This document shows, in pieces, positions 59,201 through 64,000 of a stretch of 64,000 bases of DNA. Positions within the stretch are counted from its first letter, which is position 1, and every line of letters starts with the position of its first letter. The stretch spans positions 35,876,452 to 35,940,451 of the forward strand of contig CM069442.1 of assembly GCA_035610835.1 (NCBI GenBank), written 5' to 3'. The notes under the pieces are model-generated. The model saw only the letters and a list, made by a program, of their open reading frames with translations. It was not told where the DNA came from and searched no databases. The translations under genes were made by a program, and so were the position numbers. This DNA is from Ophiura sarsii (lineage: Eukaryota > Echinodermata > Ophiuroidea > Amphilepidida > Ophiuridae).

Positions 59201-59873
59201 TGTGACATACAATTCACCAGTAGGGAATACTGACAAAGAGGAAATTCCATGAAATTTACTTATTTCATGATTTTTTTTAATTTATTTAAATAAAAATGTA
59301 ACAAACTGTGATATTGCCGTTCTGAAGAAAGAAAGAAAAGGAACAAGCATTTTTCAAGTATAGAGGTTATCCATGTTAATTTGCAAAATGGACTACACAA
59401 AGGGGAATTATATTCATTGGCGTAGCAAGGGGCAAGAGGGAATTAGCCCCCCCCCCCCCCCCTCAATATTAGAGTCTGTTGGTTGAGTTTGGCACTGTCG
59501 GTTCATTTGACTAGGGAAATCATGGAATTATGACTAATTAATACAAAGATAGCAATTTATTTTGCGCGCTACACTTAATTGCATTTGTTTACTCGGTACG
59601 AAGTGCTTGCCCCCCCCCCCCCCCCACCACCAATATAAGAAACTAGCTACCGCTACGCCACTGCTCATATCTGTTTCCCCCAAACCTTTCACTGGTTTAA
59701 GATGGTGCTATGTACAAGAATAACGATGAACTGATACAGACATGTCTACCCCTCAACATGGCAACAAGGTCTAGAAACAAACTATAAATAAAAACACAGA
59801 CTTACATAATGCGGCAACGAGGTCTAGGAACAAACTAAAAATACTGCTTTCTGGATACTCTACACCGGTGTCA
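49917..59873 (-). CDS. DRAM2-like: Gene B: DRAM/TMEM150-type six-pass membrane protein, 3' five exons (partial at 5' end)
   Basis: Join (minus strand, 5' to 3'): 59806-59873, 58630-58787, 54741-54918, 51180-51229, 49917-50246; 784 bases, about 260 residues before the TAA at 49917-49919. All five exons have AG acceptors, all internal donors begin GT, and every junction keeps the frame. The product shows the hallmarks of the Frag1/DRAM/Sfk1 family: a DTG..PES loop, a TTMYVRYK segment after the second membrane helix, an NRAGLVIG..ANF helix, an AHLMGAFF..LSFK helix, an RW motif before the last loop and an FEWLL..FALEFQ last helix. Five hydrophobic helices are visible and the sixth (first) is missing. 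DRAM proteins sit in lysosomal membranes and promote autophagy; TMEM150 relatives act at the plasma membrane. The DTG loop favours DRAM, but orthology to DRAM1 or DRAM2 is not settled. The C-terminal tail looks longer than in mammalian DRAM. The first exon(s) are not found up to 64000. Confidence 0.85.
50391..50640 (+). repeat. 93-base tandem repeat, 2.7 copies, in a gene B intron
   Basis: GGCAATGTCCCAAGATTC recurs at a 93-base spacing (50481, 50574), with GCAGATTGACTAAATATCTT in each unit. Confidence 0.85.
50758..51005. mobile_element. CACTTTCCACGCGGC-family MITE, copy 4, in a gene B intron
   Basis: The body CAGGCGTCTGCAGACGAC..AAATGTCAAAATTATTGAATT matches the other copies; right end CCACGTGGAAAGTG, left end decayed. 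Confidence 0.65.
51180..51229 (-). CDS. DRAM2-like: Gene B 50-base micro-exon (loop before TM6)
   Basis: Found by frame matching: acceptor TCTAGCTGTGCAG, donor GTAAGTATT. Two bases complete a Val codon from the preceding exon; it then encodes IFFGTALRWHADDCHP and exits in phase 0. The RW at this place matches the LxWNP loop of mammalian DRAM. It joins directly to QIHYRRISAAFEW of the last exon. Confidence 0.85.
51230..52605. other. Gene B intron, nothing recognised
   Basis: AT-rich, no repeat of note. Confidence 0.5.
52609..53290 (+). repeat. 68-base minisatellite, about 10 units, in a gene B intron
   Basis: Unit around GGAATAATTAAGACCGGGCGATATGGCAATTGGTCCCCC followed by TGGTTGAGCCGCGTGGGCAA. 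Units vary at a few sites; one unit near 53060-53095 is rearranged and shortened. Repeated short minus-strand frames over this block are by-products. Confidence 0.96.
53291..54740. other. Gene B intron, nothing recognised
   Basis: No clear repeat or exon. Confidence 0.45.
54741..54918 (-). CDS. DRAM2-like: Gene B coding exon: TM4 and TM5
   Basis: 178 bases, acceptor CATTTTTATGCAG, donor GTATCC (a weak match, chosen because it is the only one that keeps the frame into the next exon). It encodes EDENLMAHLMGAFF, a helix ending CFLHTWLSFKTSP, then FLRLSLASFAALTTAL. HxxGA...G..Y...Q/H..LSYK is typical of the family's fourth helix. A 68-codon open frame on the opposite strand is its shadow. Confidence 0.88.
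54919..56203. other. Gene B intron; (AAT)n microsatellite
   Basis: An (AAT)8-like run at 55027-55051; otherwise nothing recognised. Confidence 0.5.
56206..56595. mobile_element. TA-flanked MITE, AAGGGACATTAAGTG ends
   Basis: AAGGGACATTAAGTGG / CTCTTAGTGCCCCTT with TA on both sides; the same group as 43144 and 63375. Confidence 0.7.
56779..56995. mobile_element. GTTTAATCAG-family MITE, copy 2
   Basis: ACAGTTTAATCAGTTCC / GAATTATTCAAACTA ends; shares inner GGCGAGAAATA and TTCATTCGTTGCTGTAA with 2590-2764. The next element abuts its right end. Confidence 0.55.
56997..57632. mobile_element. TA-flanked element, CAGGGTGTAGCAAAAATTAGGACA ends
   Basis: CAGGGTGTAGCAAAAATTAG / AATTTTTTTGATACACCCTG-like inverted ends with TA on both sides. 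An inner hairpin AAACCATGTTATTTACTGGT / ACCAGTAAATGACATGGTTT lies at 57397-57467. No transposase seen. Confidence 0.75.
57635..58629. other. Gene B intron, nothing recognised
   Basis: A G run at about 58158-58168 is the only feature. Confidence 0.45.
58630..58787 (-). CDS. DRAM2-like: Gene B coding exon: end of TM2, cytosolic loop and TM3
   Basis: 158 bases, acceptor TTTTTCGTGCAG, donor GTAAGTAT. It encodes ITTMYVRYKLIG, an acidic/basic loop (KLEEEECFRRIGR) and a helix NRAGLVIGVISAAGLAMLAN, ending after Pro in phase 0. ATMY.RYK followed by LV.G...GM.IVANF is the diagnostic central portion of DRAM1/2. The phase fits both neighbouring exons. Confidence 0.9.
59415..59663. mobile_element. hAT-type element in a gene B intron
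   Basis: CATTGGCGTAGCAAGG / CCGCTACGCCACTG ends; weak 8-base duplication (five of eight). Two C runs. Inner GGTTGAGTTTGGCACTGTCG links it to 8314-8728. It sits 140 bases from exon 59806-59873. Confidence 0.75.
59759..59790 (-). repeat. Partial duplicate of a gene B exon
   Basis: 32 bases matching 59812-59843 at a 53-base offset. On the minus strand it reads TTTGTTTCTAGACCTTGTTG, changed from the exon mostly at third codon positions. It is preceded by TTTTTATTTATAG, an acceptor-like string. Confidence 0.7.
59806..59873 (-). CDS. DRAM2-like: Gene B, first visible coding exon (DTG loop and start of TM2)
   Basis: 68 bases with an acceptor ending TTTTTCATACAG and a GTAAGT donor. The first base completes a codon begun upstream. 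It then encodes DTGVEYPESSIF followed by a hydrophobic stretch ending in AAL and one spare base. The loop matches the SDTG..PPES.IF loop of DRAM proteins. The entry phase (two bases carried in) is the same as the exit phase of gene A's exon 2, so the two genes share this intron position. Confidence 0.85.
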
Positions 59874-59913
59874 CTGTATGAAAAAGATAAAAGGAACCAT
59901 ATGGTTTGTTATA

Positions 59914-60104
59914 CTGTAAAACAAGTTAATTTCGCGGCAACTTTGTTTTGCGAATTGTTAATCATCACTACTTTTGCGGTAACTTAATTTCGCGAACTTA
60001 AAATTTCTACAATGACTGTCATCTTCACACACATCAATTCGCAGCAATATAATTTTGCGAATTTGAGCCTCTCACGAAATTCGCGAAATTAACTTGCTTT
60101 ACAG
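59914..60104. mobile_element. CTGTAAAACAAGTTAATTTCGCG-family MITE, 40 bases upstream of a gene B exon
   Basis: CTGTAAAACAAGTTAATTTC / AAATTAACTTGCTTTACAG, TA on both sides, 191 bases; closely alike to 45847-46047. Confidence 0.85.
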
Positions 60105-60106
60105 TA

Positions 60107-60897
60107 ATTTACATGCAAAGACAAAGCTGTACTCTTATTGGCAAAGGGCATTAAACAAAATCTGAGGGCTGAAAATGGCAACATTCATTTAAAATTTAAG
60201 AAAATATATCGTTGTGCGAGTGTAACAACATCGTGAAATTTTTGGCAAAATTTACTTTTTTACATATTTTGAAAGAGTAGGTAATTGTGCACACGATGAT
60301 CCCGAAAGCTACAGAGCTCAAAAACCATGGTTCGAAAAAGGTATCAAAATTAATCTTTAAATAATTGAACCCAATATCAATTTACATGCTGCTAAGAATT
60401 TGCTCCTTTTTGATCGAGGGCTGTTGGCCTACAATTGATATTTTCATGGAAAAACTACCTTTTTACAGGTTTTTTGTGTGTCCAAGCATAATGTCCACCT
60501 TTTAATACATATGCAACCCCCTCCCCTGCATGAAAACAACCAATATTTCTCTCAATTTTCAAGAGCAATGATTAGGTTTTCAATAATCACCAGTAGGTAT
60601 AATTAAGAAAGACCGGTTCTGTCTCCATTCCATAATTATACACTAATTTCCATTGTAGTTACAAAATGTTTTCAATAAAAAACCCATAAAATATATCATA
60701 TAATACATATAAACTTCATTTAGGGGATAAAAACCAACTCTGGCACCACACCGTATTTTGGTGGCGCGACAAGATCATAACAAATTTAAATTTAAGAGCC
60801 AAATTAGAAAGAATTAATGATACATGAAGCTAAAAAGCAGGTTGTTCCATTCTTTTGTGCCTCAATATACAATGGGGAGTCCACACTAACAGGAAAC
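60107..60897. other. Gene B upstream intron, nothing recognised
   Basis: No exon matching the missing first helix on the minus strand. Confidence 0.45.
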
Positions 60898-60900
60898 TAA

Positions 60901-61290
60901 GGCCCTTCACAATCGATTTTGAGTTTCCTGTTGCAGGTTTAAAAAAAGGGACGAGGTGACTTTTAATTATTAATTATCTTTTATTTTCTTTATTTTAAAA
61001 CTAATTATTTTGTGGTCGTAACCAATTTCAAACACTTAATATCGATGACTCTGCATCTAATTATTTTCCAAGTATGATAAATTTGATACCCAAGTTATAA
61101 TGCAATCATGTTCTATGTTTATACACCATCATAGCTGATATGATTAAAGTCAGAAAGTAGCAACTGAAGTTTATTGAATGTCATTTTAAAGGTGAAAATC
61201 CTAAATAAAAATAAAATAATTAAATATTTTGTAATTCTCAATTTTGGATGCGGACGGCAACAGGAAACTCAAAATTAATTGTGAAAGGCC
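60901..61290. mobile_element. PIF-Harbinger-like MITE, TAA target site
   Basis: GGCCCTTCACAATCGATTTT / AATTAATTGTGAAAGGCC with the complement of GAGTTTCCTGTTG inside; TAA at 60898-60900 and 61291-61293. Confidence 0.78.
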
Positions 61291-61293
61291 TAA

Positions 61294-63372
61294 CCTGTCT
61301 TTACAAATATTGTTCTCTTTTGACACAAGGCATACATGTCTACCATGGCCTTTTAGATAATGTATGGTTGATTTACTCCAACCTACATAATAATACATCG
61401 GAAAATTGTTATTTTCAAATAAAAATAACTGCAAATTAAAAGAAAATTTGAAAAATTCATACATGTTCATGACTGGGTGCAAAGACAGGACAAGGTTTTT
61501 AGATATGATGGAAATTGTTCCAATTATTTGTCTCCATAATCTGAAAATTGGTGAAAAAGGAAATAATATATGAAAAATCACTACTGCTTTCAATCAAATC
61601 CCATACTATAGGTTTCAAATTCATTTCAAATTTTTGTTTGCACAATATAACCCTGATTGTATGCCTGTAACTATATACTAACTCAATTACCTATTCATTT
61701 TAAGAATTGAAGTGTAAAAAGATAAACAAACAAAAAAGATATGTCAATGCCCATTTTGATGGGATTGGTCACAAATAGAATTTCCCGATACTACCAAATC
61801 CTACACTGTATTGTATTAAGCTATTTTTGAACATGCCTAATTGGTGTCGGTGAAGGTATAGTGCCCAACGGAATATTCAACTCTTTGTATTCTTGTATCT
61901 CCTATTGTATGCAATACAAATGAGACAGCTTCCAAAGAAACCAAAACAAAATAGGAAAAAATGATTTATGAGTTATTCAAGAATGGAATTGTTGGGTTTT
62001 CAAGCTTTAAAATGATACATCACACTTGCCAATTAATTGTTCTTTCATACTTCAAAATCATTATTTCGCCTTGAAAATCCTCTTGTTCCGTAATGATTTT
62101 TGGCAACTTAATTGGCCTGTTTTACCTATACTACCCTGCGTGACTTTGCTAGGTTTTTTTGTGGGACCGGGTATGGAATATAATTGGAATAGGCCAGTGT
62201 GTAGGCCAGTGTGTAGGCTATAGCTAATTGAACACGGCCTCATCACCAGGTGTATCTAGTCTTATTATTACCTGTAGTACAAGTTCTGATCCATTGGGTC
62301 AGAACTGATTGCGATTTTATACTTGAATGCTTGATTAAGCTGTATCAAATCATACAATTAAGTAAACCGTGATGCAAATACGTGAAGTAATTACAGGGTA
62401 AGAGTTGAATAGAAAGTGGGTGCAATCGCATGATATCACTGCTTCAATGAAAGTAATCACAAGCCTAAAAGAATTCTTTTCACAATATTCAGAAATGTGT
62501 TCTGTGACTAATTGGTTGTACAAGATATTTAGAAAAGAAATGTAGCGACTGTTTGTTTGCATTTTCCAACCAATGAGAATGATAACAAAGGGCCTGGTGC
62601 ACTTTTGATATCAAACCAATTCATTCTCGAAATACAAGTTGGGGATATTATAAAACAAAAAACACCAAAATTTGGACGAAATCCTTTTAAAATTGAATCA
62701 CTATACCATTTATTTTTTAACTTCAATACATAATGCAGCTTAATTAATTTCATCAAATATCATCTTACACTTCCATTAAATTAGCCTTTTCCCTTAGTTA
62801 CTGTGATTTGAATTTCCTCACATAGCAGTCGTGCGAAGTGTACACTTTTTTAAGACATTATAGAAGAGAGCAGTTCTCCTTTTTATTTCTATGCCAATGA
62901 TATTTTATGACTCCTCTATCTACTGACGTCAGTTTGATTGTTCATGTTTCACTTAAGAGTCAAATCAAGTGTGAACTTTAAAAGTTCATTTTTTTTCCAG
63001 CTATTACTTGGGAAAATTGTGCGTCTCAGTCAAATCAAATTCAATTTACCAATTTTTCTTTTTCGTATGACGTGTTCACCTTGTGCGTCCTTTAACCAGA
63101 CAACCGTTTTCATAAAGTGAAAGTGATATGCAGTTTGTATAAAATCATGATAATTAAGTTGACTTTTGATGCATCAAAATGACAAGAAAATGCTTTACTT
63201 GATAAACTAACAAATAAAAGGCCGGTATTGATTTGCACGTGAAAATCCCCCACCCCAATTTCTACAAAAATGAGTCTGTCAGGGCCCATTGAACAGATGG
63301 TGTTTTTGTGTGTCACCTGATGGAAATTTTACAAATAAAAGGGTGTTTTGAGAGTTTACAATGCAGAGAACT
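61294..63372. other. Gene B upstream intron, nothing recognised
   Basis: AT-rich; I looked for the PYIS-coding exon and its donor on the minus strand and did not find it. Confidence 0.45.
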
Positions 63373-63374
63373 TA

Positions 63375-63703
63375 AAGGGAGGGGCACTGAGAGATTGCAG
63401 AGAAAAATGAAATTTGGAAAAAATGAATTGTTTCATTAGATAAGGTACGTAGAAACCCTGAAATGTAATGATTTATGGGAAAACGGCTGAATAATGGCAC
63501 TAGATTTTATGTGGTGAGTGATGCTGATAATTTTGATGTGAACTACATCAAAATTACAAAATCGAGAAACGTTACACGATAGATGGCGAATTATTTTTTA
63601 ACAGTTTCAGGTGGTTGTTAGTATATGCATAAGTATTATGTAGGTGCAAAAAAAACTGATTTCCCGAAGATTTGAGGTCGCACTCCCATATGTAGTGCCC
63701 CTT
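63375..63703. mobile_element. TA-flanked MITE, AAGGGAGGGGCACTGAGAGATT ends
   Basis: AAGGGAGGGGCACT / AGTGCCCCTT with TA on both sides. Inner TTTTGATGTGAACTACATCAAAA hairpin. Same group as 43144-43520. Confidence 0.65.
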
Positions 63704-63705
63704 TA

Positions 63706-64000
63706 ACTTTTTGTATGCTTTCTGGGGATAAATTGTAATGTCACTGACAATTGTCCCTTGTTTACATCATCAAGACAAACATACATGACTGTTGTATCAT
63801 TTCAAGTCATAATTGAAGTCTTAGTCTGAAGTCAGTATACAAGTCTCTGCTAGTCACCCTTCTGATCCCCCTTATCTCACTCCTCCCTAGATAATGATTC
63901 AACATAATTTCCTTCCATCCACATAAGGGGCGCCAAAACATGCTTATGGTATTTTAACCCCCGCAACAGCTGGGCCGATTTCTGATTGAAATTAAGACCA
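63706..64000. other. Right edge, nothing recognised
   Basis: No exon or repeat seen. Confidence 0.4.

Noticed and set aside
61201..61593. 130-codon minus-strand frame
   Set aside because: Crosses the end of the Harbinger-like MITE 60901-61290 and has no family resemblance.

Overview
This window is nuclear DNA of an animal, most likely a marine deuterostome invertebrate. An echinoderm is my first guess, from the many TAGGCCTA-like words, the frequent pure poly(G)/poly(C) runs and the retrotransposon types; no single feature fixes the species. The DNA is AT-rich, contains one 100-N assembly gap, and is dominated by introns and mobile DNA. Most open frames in it are chance.

The host genes I can support are two DRAM/TMEM150-type membrane-protein genes (Frag1/DRAM/Sfk1 family), both on the minus strand and in head-to-tail order. 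Gene B fills the right part: five coding exons (59806-59873, 58630-58787, 54741-54918, 51180-51229, 49917-50246) join in phase with GT/AG borders and run to a stop codon at 49917. Its first exon(s) must lie beyond 64000. Gene A starts at 14417 with a short first exon (14335-14417), crosses a 13.8 kb intron, and continues in a 54-base exon at 515-568 before leaving the window at its left edge. The two partial genes are complementary: A shows the N-terminal exons of the fold and B shows the rest. About 35.5 kb of repeat-rich DNA separates them.

Region by region: 0.5-14.4 kb is intron 1 of gene A. It holds hAT-type elements with 8-base target duplications, several TA-flanked inverted-repeat elements (MITEs), a PIF-Harbinger-like element, and a 5'-truncated LINE bounded by unusually long 119-base direct repeats. 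14.4-49.9 kb is intergenic. It contains an unassembled overlap at the N gap, poly(C) clusters, a G-rich degenerate repeat block inside a 1.7 kb inverted-repeat element, an 11-base minisatellite, a tRNA-derived SINE, an L2/CR1-like LINE with an open reverse-transcriptase frame, a 1.8 kb PIF-Harbinger-like composite with helically phased CGTA words, and a 67-base satellite (about 32 copies) interrupted by a near-perfect palindromic MITE. 49.9-59.9 kb is gene B, whose introns carry a 68-base minisatellite, a 93-base tandem repeat and several MITEs. 59.9-64 kb is the next upstream intron of gene B with more MITEs.

No bacterial-type operon, CRISPR array or rRNA gene is present, and I see no convincing functional tRNA gene.
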